From: Mesostigma viride
Taxonomy: Eukaryota > Streptophyta > Mesostigmatophyceae > Mesostigmatales > Mesostigmataceae
Direction: 5' to 3'
Assembly: GCA_009746045.1 (NCBI GenBank)
Contig: RPFO01001642.1
Coordinates: 331,001 to 395,000 of the forward strand
DNA: 64,000 bases
This document shows, in pieces, positions 1 through 9,900 of this stretch. Every line of letters begins with the position of its first letter. Position 1 is the first letter of the stretch. The position numbers and the translations under genes are program-made. The notes below the pieces were generated by a model. The model was not told the origin of the DNA. It worked only from the letters and a program-made list of their open reading frames with translations, and ran no database searches.

Positions 1-1498
1 TGGAGAGTGTACATGGGTAGGGTGTTTGTTGCGTGGGGTGGAGAGTGTACGTGGGTAGGGTGTTGTTGCGTGGGGTGGAGAGTGTACGTGGGTATGGTGT
101 TGTTGCGTGGGGTGGAGAGTGTACGTGGGTAGGGTGTTTGTTGCGTGGGGTGGAGAGTGTGCGTGGGTAGGGTGTTGTTGCGTGGGGTGGAGAGTGTACG
201 TGGGTAGGGTGTTTGCTGCGTGGGGTGGAGAGTGTACATGGGTAGGGTGTTGTTGCGTGGGGTGGAGAGTGTACGTGGGTAGGGTGTTGTTGCGTGGGGT
301 GGAGAGTGTACGTGGGTAGGGTGTTTGTTGCGTGGGGTGGAGAGTGTACGTGGGTAGGGTTTGTTGCGTGGGGTGGAGAGTGTACGTGGGTAGGGTGTTT
401 GTTGCGTGGGGTGGAGAGTGTACGTGGGTAGGGTTTGTTGCGTGGGGTGGAGAGTGTACGTGGGTAGGGTTTGTTGCGTGGGGTGGAGAGTGTACGTGGG
501 TAGGGTGTTGTTGCGTGGGGTGGAGAGTGTACGTGGGTAGGGTGTTTGTTGCGTGGGGTGGGGTAGGCATGGGTAGGGTGTTGTTGCGTGGGGTGGAGAG
601 TGTACGTGGGTAGGGTGTTGTTGCGTGGGGTGGAGAGTGTACGTGGGTAGGGTGTTGTTGTGTGGGGTGGAGAGTGTACGTGGGTAGGGTGTTGTTGTGT
701 GGGGTGGGGTGGGCATGGGTAGGGTGTTTGTTGCGTGGGGTGGAGAGTGTACGTGGGTAGGGCGTTTGTTGCCTGGGGTGGAGAGTGTACGTGGGTAGGG
801 TGTTTGTTGCGTGGGGTGGAGAGTGTACGTGGGTAGGGTGTTGTTGCGTGGGGTGGAGAGTGTACGTGGGTAGGGTGTTTGTTGTGTGGGGTGGAGAGTG
901 TACGTGGGTAGGGTGCTTGTTGCGTGGGGTGGAATGGGCATGGGTAGGGTGTTTGTTGCGTCGGGTGGAGAGTGTACGTGGGTATGGTGTTTGTTGCGTG
1001 GGGTGGAGAGTGTACGTGGGTAGGGTGTTGTTGCGTCGGGTGGAGAGTGTACGTGGGTATGGTGTTTGTTGCGTGGGGTGGAGAGTGTACGTGGGTAGGG
1101 TGTTGTTGTGTGGGGTGGAGAGTGTACGTGGGTAGGGTGTTGTTGCGTGGGGTGGAGAGTGTACGTGGGTAGGGTGTTGTTGCGTGGGGTGGAGAGTGTA
1201 CGCGGGTAGGGTGTTGTTGTGTGGGGTGGAGAGTGTACGTGGGTAGGGTGTTGTTGCGTGGGGTGGAGAGTGTACGTGGGTAGGGTGTTTGTTGCGTGGG
1301 GTGGAATGGGCATGGGTAGGGTGTTTGTTGCGTCGGGTGGAGAGTGTACGTGGGTATGGTGTTTGTTGCGTGGGGTGGAGAGTGTACGTGGGTAGGGTGT
1401 TGTTGCGTGGGGTGGAGAGTGTACGTGGGTAGGGTGTTTGTTGTGTGGGGTGGAGAGTGTACGTGGGTAGGGTGTTGTTGTGTGGGGTGGGGTGGGCA
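1..1498. repeat. 37/38-bp minisatellite, about 40 units, continuing off the left edge
   Basis: The stretch is a head-to-tail array of a G/T-rich unit built around TGGGGTGGAGAGTGTACGTG, alternating between 37- and 38-bp forms that differ by one T (TGTTGTTGCG versus TGTTTGTTGCG). A few units carry an alternative segment reading GGGGTGGGCATGGG. No unique spacer lies between units. It falls downstream of SELENOF exon 3 on that gene's strand, so it is probably in intron 3. Open frames through it are products of the repeat. Confidence 0.95.
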
Positions 1499-1527
1499 TC
1501 TAGCTGTGCGTGTGGGGAGGAAGAGAA

Positions 1528-1690
1528 GGGGGGGGGGGGGGGGGGGGGCGCCCCCAGAGAGGAAGGCCAACCCCAGTCCACATGTCCAAAAGCCCCAGGG
1601 TACCCTGTGCGTGTGCGTGTGCGTGTGCGTGTGCGTGTGCGTGTGCGTGCGTGTGTGAGTGCGTGTGCATGTGCGTGTGCGTGTGCCCGC
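1528..1690. repeat. Poly-G run and GTGTGC microsatellite
   Basis: A run of 21 G (1528-1548) is followed after about 55 bp by a GT-rich hexamer tract, essentially TGTGCG repeated, at 1606-1690. Together they separate the left minisatellite from SELENOF exon 3 and probably lie in its third intron. I see no coding signal between 1690 and 1969. Confidence 0.9.
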
Positions 1691-1969
1691 GAGAAATCGC
1701 GTATTTGGATCCGCCAGTCTGTTCTGATATATATAAAGAACGAACATCCAGGGCCCGCATGCGCCGCATAGGGAGCACCTAACCCACCACCTTGAAAACA
1801 AAAAGTCCGCCCCGAGCGACACGTGCCCAAACCATGGTGGGGCACTGGGTCCACGAGTCCGGACGTACGCAGTATACTGCCAGATCTTTACGATAGGAAG
1901 CAGTACACGCACGCGTGTACATAAGCGTGCAAAGCCTAAAAGCCATCACGGCGCGGCACACGCACGTAC

Positions 1970-4900
1970 CCAAGTCGGAAGGAGCAGACCTCCAGCGTCG
2001 CTTTCCGGTACCGCTCCTGTGCGCAGAGAGGGAGGAGAGGGCAGCGGGCGCATGAAGGAAGGCAGAAAGGGAGGAGAGGGCAGCGCGCACCGAGGAAGGG
2101 AGGAAGGGAGCGGATGGCAGCGCGCACCGAGGAAGGGAGGAAGGGAGCGGATGGCAGCGCGCACCGAGGAAGGGAGGAAGGGAGCGGATGGCAGCGCGCA
2201 CCGAGGAAGGGAGGAAGGGAGCGGATGGCAGCGCGCACCGAGAAAGGGAGGAAGGGAGTGGATGGCAGCGCGCACCGAGGAAGGGAGGAAGGGAGCGGAG
2301 GGCAGCGCGCACCGAGGAAGGGAGGAAGGGAGCGGATGGCAGCGCGCACCGAGGAAGGGAGGAAGGGAGTGGATGGCAGCGCGCACCGAGGAAGGGAGGA
2401 AGGGAGCGGATGGCAGCGCGCACCGAGGAAGGGAGGAAGGGAGCGGATGGCAGCGCGCACCGAGGAAGGGAGGAAGGGAGCGGATGGCAGCGCGCACCGA
2501 GGAAGGGAGGAAGGGAGCGGATGGCAGCGCGCACCGAGGAAGGGAGGAAGGGAGCGGATGGCAGCGCGCACCGAGGAAGGGAGGAAGGGAGCGGATGGCA
2601 GCGCGCACCGAGGAAGGGAGGAAGGGAGCGGATGGCAGCGCGCACCGAGGAAGGGAGGAAGGGAGAGGGCAGCGCGCACCGAGGAAGGGAGGAAGGGAGT
2701 GGATGGCAGCGCGCACCGAGGAAGGGAGGAAGGGAGCGGATGGCAGCGCGCACCGAGGAAGGGAGGAAGGGAGCGGATGGCAGCGCGCACCGAGGAAGGG
2801 AGGAAGGGAGCGGATGGCAGCGCGCACCGAGGAAGGGAGGAAGGGAGAGGATGGCAGCGCGCACCGAGGAAGGGAGGAAGGGAGCGGATGGCAGCGCGCA
2901 CCGAGGAAGGGAGGAAGGGAGAGGGCAGCGCGCACCGAGGAAGGGAGGAAGGGAGTGGATGGCAGCGCGCACCGAGGAAGGGAGGAAGGGAGCGGATGGC
3001 AGCGCGCACCGAGGAAGGGAGGAAGGGAGCGGATGGCAGCGCGCACCGAGGAAGGGAGGAAGGGAGTGGATGGCAGCGCGCACCGAGGAAGGGAGGAAGG
3101 GAGCGGATGGCAGCGCGCACCGAGGAAGGGAGGAAGGGAGCGGATGGCAGCGCGCACCGAGGAAGGGAGGAAGGGAGCGGATGGCAGCGCGCACCGAGGA
3201 AGGGAGGAAGGGAGAGGGCAGCGCGCACCGAGGAAGGGAGGAAGGGAGCGGATGGCAGCGCGCACCGAGGAAGGGAGGAAGGGAGAGGGCAGCGCGCACC
3301 GAGGAAGGGAGGAAGGGAGAGGATGGCAGCGCGCACCGAGGAAGGGAGGAAGGGAGCGGATGGCAGCGCGCACCGAGGAAGGGAGGAAGGGAGCGGAGGG
3401 CAGCGCGCACCGAGGAAGGGAGGAAGGGAGCGGATGGCAGCGCACACCGAGGAAGGGAGGAAGGGAGTGGATGGCAGCGCACACCGAGGAAGGGAGGAAG
3501 GGAGCGGATGGCAGCGCGCACCGAGGAAGGGAGGAAGGGAGCGGATGGCAGCGCGCACCGAGGAAGGGAGGAAGGGAGAGGGCAGCGCGCACCGAGGAAG
3601 GGAGGAAGGGAGCGGATGGCAGCGCGCACCGAGGAAGGGAGGAAGGGAGCGGATGGCAGCGCGCACCGAGGAAGGGAGGAAGGGAGCGGATGGCAGCGCA
3701 CACCGAGGAAGGGAGGAAGGGAGCGGATGGCAGCGCGCACCGAGGAAGGGAGGAAGGGAGCGGATGGCAGCGCGCACCGAGGAAGGGAGGAAGGGAGCGG
3801 ATGGCAGCGCGCGCATGAAGGAAGGGAGGAAGGGAGCGGATGGCAGCGCGCACCGAGGAAGGGAGGAAGGGAGCGGATGGCAGCGCGCACCGAGCAAGGG
3901 AGGAAGGGAGTGGATGGCAGCGCGCACCGAGGAAGGGAGGAAGGGAGCGGATGGCAGCGCGCACCGAGGAAGGGAGGAAGGGAGCGGATGGCAGCGCGCA
4001 CCGAGGAAGGGAGGAAGGGAGCGGATGGCAGCGCGCACCGAGGAAGGGAGGAAGGGAGCGGATGGCAGCGCGCACCGAGGAAGGGAGGAAGGGAGAGGAT
4101 GGCAGCGCGCACCGAGCAAGGGAGGAAGGGAGCGGAGGGCAGCGCGCACCGAGGAAGGGAGGAAGGGAGAGGATGGCAGCGCGCACCGAGGAAGGGAGGA
4201 AGGGAGCGGATGGCAGCGCGCACCGAGGAAGGGAGGAAGGGAGAGGATGGCAGCGCGCACCGAGCAAGGGAGGAAGGGAGCGGATGGCAGCGCGCACCGA
4301 GGAAGGGAGGAAGGGAGAGGGCAGCGCGCACCGAGGAAGGGAGGAAGGGAGCGGATGGCAGCGCGCACCGAGGAAGGGAGGAAGGGAGCGGATGGCAGCG
4401 CGCACCGAGGAAGGGAGGAAGGGAGTGGATGGCAGCGCGCACCGAGGAAGGGAGGAAGGGAGCGGATGGCAGCGCGCACCGAGGAAGGGAGGAAGGGAGT
4501 GGATGGCAGCGCGCACCGAGGAAGGGAGGAAGGGAGAGGGCAGCGCGCACCGAGGAAGGGAGGAAGGGAGAGGATGGCAGCGCGCACCGAGCAAGGGAGG
4601 AAGGGAGCGGATGGCAGCGCGCACCGAGGAAGGGAGGAAGGGAGTGGATGGCAGCGCACACCGAGCAAGGGAGGAAGGGAGCGGATGGCAGCGCGCACCG
4701 AGGAAGGGAGGAAGGGAGCGGATGGCAGCGCGCACCGAGGAAGGGAGGAAGGGAGTGGATGGCAGCGCGCACCGAGGAAGGGAGGAAGGGAGAGGGCAGC
4801 GCGCACCGAGGAAGGGAGGAAGGGAGAGGGCAGCGCGCACCGAGGAAGGGAGGCAGGGAACCGGGCACACACGCATCCAGGGCACGTAGGCGTGATGTCA

Positions 4901-6143
4901 TGAACGAGGCACACACGACGACATACTGCAGCATTTCGTTTTCAACTGTTTTACGACTACGACATGAAATACATCTGGAAGGGTAAGGGCGAGGGCGAGG
5001 GTGAGGGCAAGGGCGAGGGCGAGGGAGAGTACTGGAGTGACTTGCCTCTGTAGTTAAGTTGGCCAAAGGGCGGTGTGAAACACCAAATTAGAATAACTCC
5101 CCCCATCACCCCCGCAGTCCGCCTCGGGACGTCAAGCCAAGAGCATTTCGAGGCTACGCGGACCAGCGTGGGGATAAGGAACGCCTTTCCTAAAGAACAG
5201 TATGGGAATGAGGCGGTGGCAACTGCCGAGAGAGCTGCTGAGATCCGGAAAAGCGCGTGGAAAAGAGGCGATGATAGAAGAGGGAGGGGGGTAAGGTGTG
5301 GGCACCAGGGTAGGAGCATGCGGGGGAGGCTCACTGTGCCTGTTTTTACGCCGAGCCCATGGTCTGATCGGTACCCTTCTATTTTTGGTGCCAACTAACC
5401 ACTATTAGCCTAATGGGCACTCTTGCCACTGCACCCTTATCACATTTTACATTTACTGCCACTGTCACCCTTATCACTGAAAGCATAAGGTGAAGTTGAC
5501 CCACAGCCCAAGCGCACACGTCCTACGACATCAGGACCTTCGCTTGCATGTCGAGCGCGATACAGCGGATGCAGCGCGTAGAACAAGCGCCCCTGCCCTG
5601 GCTCGTGGCCATCCGTAAGGGCTTATGATGCGAGGAGGGGCAGGGTGGCGCAGGTGCGTGCGTGAGGGTAGGATAACGCGCGGGGTAGCCGCCAATGCCA
5701 GGGAGCGCTTGGATTACCTTCCCGGTGTCCTCGTTCGTCTTTATGCAGCACTTGTTGCAGTCGGCCACCAATTCTGGAAGCACAACATCGCATTTTCGCA
5801 TGAACTAAGCTAGCTGCCCAGAAGTCTTGATTTCATGCAATCCCAAGCCCCTATACATTTGAGAAATGGCAGAAAAAGGCACCGTTTGGGAGCTGGTTGC
5901 TATGCCCAAACCTAATATTGAACGACATGGACAATCACGTTGCTTACCTTCATCCTGCACGTATTCGGACAACAATACGCAGTCGGAGCAACGGGACATC
6001 CCGGAAAAGCCCAACGAGGGGCAATCTATTGTGTCTGCCATACTGCTATGGCATAGCATCAGGGCAACGATGGTGACAGTGCAGCTGACTAAGGTAACCG
6101 AGGACAGCATTCTCATGGGGATAGCTTGTCTAATAAACCTCAT
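1970..6143 (-). CDS. SELENOF: SEP15/selenoprotein F-like ER thioredoxin-fold protein, 3' partial, three exons visible
   Basis: The model is exon 1 at 6143-5948, exon 2 at 5773-5718 and exon 3 at 2016-1970 (minus strand). Exon 1 starts at an ATG followed by a hydrophobic signal peptide (MRMLSSVTLVSCTVTIVALM), then the Cys-rich UGGT-binding type domain (DCPSLGF, CSDCVLLSEY). Exon 2 reads ELVADCNKCCIKTNEDTGK and exon 3 reads ERYRKATLEVCSFRLG, the start of the redox fold. Donors are AAG|GTAAGC, AAG|GTAATC and GG|GTACGT; acceptors are CCAG and ACAG. Phases 1-1, 0-0 and 2 keep one frame. Known family role: an ER-luminal partner of UDP-glucose:glycoprotein glucosyltransferase in glycoprotein folding control. 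Where animal proteins have Cys-Gly-Sec, this one reads Cys-Ser-Phe, so it is not a selenoprotein at that site. The remaining thioredoxin-fold exons are not found before the left edge. The start could instead be the ATG at 6116 or 6110. The gene is divergent to the U-box kinase gene. Confidence 0.82.
2026..4858. repeat. 37-bp minisatellite, about 77 units, in SELENOF intron 2
   Basis: The unit contains CGGATGGCAGCGCGCACCGA followed by two GGAAGGGA blocks, 37 bp in total. Interspersed 34-bp units lack the GAT of CGGAT. Variants include GTGGAT, AGGGCAG and GAGCAAGG. Because 37 is not a multiple of three and the unit has no stop in any phase, very long frames are open on both strands (for example 1779-5066 minus, 2188-4986 plus). 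The translations repeat each other and are not considered genes. Confidence 0.96.
4979..5031. repeat. GGGCGA-type hexamer tract
   Basis: A short G-rich tract of GGGCGA/GGGTGA/GGGCAA hexamers in SELENOF intron 2, just outside the 37-bp minisatellite. Confidence 0.85.
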
Positions 6144-6944
6144 CCTTTCAAGCAGCGCACAAAATGACCGTGCAAATACTTTTTTCCAAAGATGTTCAGT
6201 AATCCTAATTTGCAAACGTGTTACTCCATAATCCGCATAGGGTACATGTCAGAACTCTCGGAAAAAATATCAAGGAGTAGAAGTGTGGCTTTACCATTAC
6301 ACCATAGCCAACAGCATCCGGACCTGGCATTAGGCTAAGAGGCCAGCCCAACGATGAATCGACGCTAAAGCTAACAGTCGCCTAGAATAGGGAGCAGTCG
6401 CGTCGGGATCGGCCCGTCGAGCCGACAGTCGAGGTCAAGACTCGAGACGTGTCAAATACGTGTACCGTAGTGCCAAGCCCCCGATGTACCTATCCTGGCT
6501 TTGCATGCTGCATCGCTGCTCAGTGCTCGCCCATAATTCATAAGAAAGCCATGATCGCAACTAATCAAATGCGACAGACACTGGCGTCTGGCTGTAGGGT
6601 GTAGGAGTTAACGATTCTCTATTACGATTCTCTTGTACCGATGAACGTGACCAAAAAGTCCAAACTCTGTAGTCGACAATACCAGTACAGTGAAGTTACG
6701 TGCGGGGTGAGGGGTGAGGGGTGCGCGAGCCGCACTGTGCGATGCTAGGCAACAAGAATTAGCTCATTCTATTTGTGATAGTCATGACCAGTGACGCGTC
6801 ATGCAATCGCTCCATGGTCAGCATGTTTATCGCCGCGCACCGTAGAGGAAATCTATCAATTGCAGCCGGAGAAATGGATGCTCGCTGAACTGATCAATCT
6901 ACACGTGCGCGCGGCGACACGGAGGAGAAACCGTCTGACCTAAG
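6144..6944. promoter_or_regulatory. Intergenic region between the divergent SELENOF and U-box kinase genes
   Basis: About 800 bp separates the two inferred start codons, which point away from each other, so both promoters should lie here. I find no repeats, no convincing open frame and no recognisable core element such as a clear TATA box at a sensible distance. The assignment rests on gene orientation only. Confidence 0.4.
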
Positions 6945-9900
6945 ATGCCCACCAACCTGGATCCCATGCGAGAGCTGATTTGTCCGCTCTCGCTCGACCT
7001 CATGACAGATCCTGTTATGCTCGTCGAGACAGGTGAAATATTTGAGCGGAGCGCCATACAGGGCTGGTTTGATAGGGGGAACCTGGTCGACCCCTGGACG
7101 AGGCAGCCATTATCGAGCACGCAATTGGTTCCCGTGCGTCTCCTGCGCCGGCTCACCGAAGACTGGATCGCTCGGCAACAGCAGCAGGAGCGGCTGGAAC
7201 AAGAGCAAGAGCACGCTAGGGAATTGCTGGGTACCGCAGAGGACAGCAGCATGATGTTTATACCCCCCGATCGGCTCACACTGGGCAGAGAGATCGGGAG
7301 CGGGGGGATGGGTACCGTGAGAGTCGCGACGCTGCACCCTTCGGAGAAAGAGGTCGCCGTCAAACTGCTGCCCGTGCAATCCTTGACCGAGGACACCTCC
7401 GCCGCGTTCCGGCGCGAGGTCAAGGTGCTCCAGCGCGGCTCCCTCTTCTGCCACAACGTGTGCCGCTTCCTGGGCGTGACGAAAATAGACAACAACCTGG
7501 GCATCGTCATGTCCAAGTACGAGCAGTCCCTGGACGACGCCATCAAGCAGGCGAGGGAATCCACCGTACCCGGCAGCTCTGGCGGGCTGCCGTACCCTCG
7601 GCTGCTCTTGCTCGCCCAAGACATCTGTCTGGCGATGGCCGACCTGCACCAGCAGCACATCATCGTCCAGGACCTCAAGCCGGCCAATGTATTAATAGAT
7701 GCCTACGGCCGCGCGGTCGTGGCGGACTTCGGCATATCAGTGGTCGTCGACAACACACTGTCCATGCGTAAGGCCGCCAGCATCGTGGGCTCGGTCAACT
7801 ACATGGCCCCAGAGCAGCACGACCCCGACGAGGGCTCCGGCGTGACAATGAAAGCGGACGCGTGGGCGTTCGGGTGCCTGCTTGTCGCGATGGCGACGGG
7901 GCAGGCGCCCTGGGAAGGGCTCCAGATGCGCCAGGTCATCACCAACGTGCTCGTGAGGAGGCAGGCGCCCGCTATCCCAGCGTCGCTGCCGCAAGGCCTC
8001 CAGGCCATGCTCCAGGCTTGCTTCTGTTTCGACCCGAGCGGCCGCCCCTCGTTTGACGAGATGCTGGGCGTGCTGCGGGGCGCGTGGGGCCACCACCAGC
8101 GGCAGCAGGAGCAGCCGCCGCCGCAAGGGGATGGCACGCCTGGGGTTGGGACGTCCGCGGGGCACCTGGGAGGATCATCGGTGAGTGCAAGGCAGCTGTA
8201 CTAGCGCCGGTCCAAGCTATAAGATCCATTAAGAAAGGAAACTGACTAAAAATACTGGGAGGATCATCGGTGAGTGCAAGGCAGCTGTACTAGCGCCGGT
8301 CCGAGCTATAAGATCCATCAAGAAAGGAAATTGACTAAAAATACTGGGAGGGTCATCGGTGAGTGCAAGGCAGCTGTAATAGCGCCGGTCCAAGCTATAA
8401 GATCCATTAAGAAAGGAAACTGACTAAAAATACTGGGAGGGTCATCGGTGAGTGCAAGGCAGCTGTAATAGCGCCGGTCCAAGCTATAAGATCCATTAAC
8501 CCATACCCCGTGCAGCCATTTTTGACACTTTCAGACCCCTAAAATTGCCAAAAATCATAACTCATAGACCACAACTCCAAATACCCTCAACCCAGGTGCC
8601 AAGAATATCTACACTTCAAGGGCTTTTAGAATCTCTAATAATATCATGGTTCCAATGAGTGGTTTGCAAGATATTCACAGTCAAAGTTGGACAAAAGGCG
8701 AACTTTTTCGAGCAAAAAAAAGTTGACCCCCCCCTAACTTCCCAGGGAGGGTAGGGAACCTCAATACCAACATTGGGCAACTTAGTTGGATAGTCCAATG
8801 GTGGTTTCCTTGGGTCAGACCGCACGGATAGCCCATCGGACCTATATAATATGCTCACTTACGTGTGTGGGTTACGCGCGCGTAAGCAGCCATTTATGCC
8901 AGGCAATGTGTTTATGCATTATAAACAGCCACAATAGACTTCCAAAGGTGCTGGGATACAAAGAAGTTGCTAAACCTGCACTGACAGGATGGTATCCCCC
9001 AAAGAAACACCATAAACTGAGCAGATATGGGGCTAATGCCGCTCATACAGCAGGCATTGAAACCTGCTGCAAGTGGCATGGTATACTACTCAAACAAAGA
9101 TGTGTAAACGACAGATTCCCGTGCAGACGACATGCAAAAACGTTGCCGAACCTGGCTTGATGACGACCTTACCGGATTCCGCGGGCAGGCACCCTCATAT
9201 CTCACACATACTAATGCTCTACAGGCATAGGCCGCCATAGCCGCATCATGCATGCATCCGCCATGATGACTACGCCGATATTCCGTGCACAAATGACCAG
9301 TAAACGCGTCCGCAATCCCAGCAAACGCTGCAGCGGATGTCCCGTACCAAACCTGGATGCTCGGGCTGGCGCAGACTGCCCGGCCATAAGGAGAAAAACG
9401 AAATATAGTAAGCTACCACTCATCCGTCACTAGCAACCAAGAAGGCAGTATTTTCCTACCTGTATTTTCCCAATCCTAAAGATCTGGCCATGCCTGACCG
9501 AAGAAAAACACGCACCGTCATTCTGAGCAACATTCTGAACCGTTTCATGCCGCGAGGCGCAAAATTTCCATGATAACGGCTCGTTGACAGCCATATCTCG
9601 CTATACGCGCGCGCGAGTGAAAATTTCCCGCCAAAGTCACGTGATACTTTCTCAATGCACGTTGTAATTACCAGGCTATGGCGTATATACCCCCCAAACC
9701 TATGCATCACCTTCGTCCCTAAGTGTTCCCAGACCCACCGGACCACTGACATCCGTACCGGGTGGCGCGGCGCTCGCGTAAGATTTTGCCACGTGGCGGG
9801 GGGTGCAAGTGTATCCAAATGGATACACTTCACGGGGTATGGGTTAAGAAAGGAAACTGACTAAAAATACTGGGAGGGTCATCGGTGAGTGCAAGGCAGC

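Larger units (their letters stand above)
2017..5717 (-). other. SELENOF intron 2 (3.7 kb), mostly minisatellite
   Basis: The intron is bounded by GTAATC at 5717 and ACAG at 2017 on the minus strand. From 2026 to 4858 it is a 37-bp array whose sense strand is C/T-rich, so the array itself runs into the polypyrimidine tract of the exon 3 acceptor. A short GGGCGA-type tract follows at 4979-5031. From 5032 to 5717 I see unique sequence with no recognisable gene; open frames there are short and unsupported. Confidence 0.75.

Noticed and set aside
1779-5066. Open frames of 930-1095 codons on both strands
   Set aside because: They are readings of a 37-bp stop-free repeat; three frames give the same Pro/Leu/Ser- or Arg/Gly/Glu-rich period. 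The SELENOF exon structure explains the flanks better.
4957-5398. Overlapping frames on both strands in SELENOF intron 2
   Set aside because: No domain and no SEP15 continuation could be found in them; exon 3 beyond the minisatellite fits in phase.
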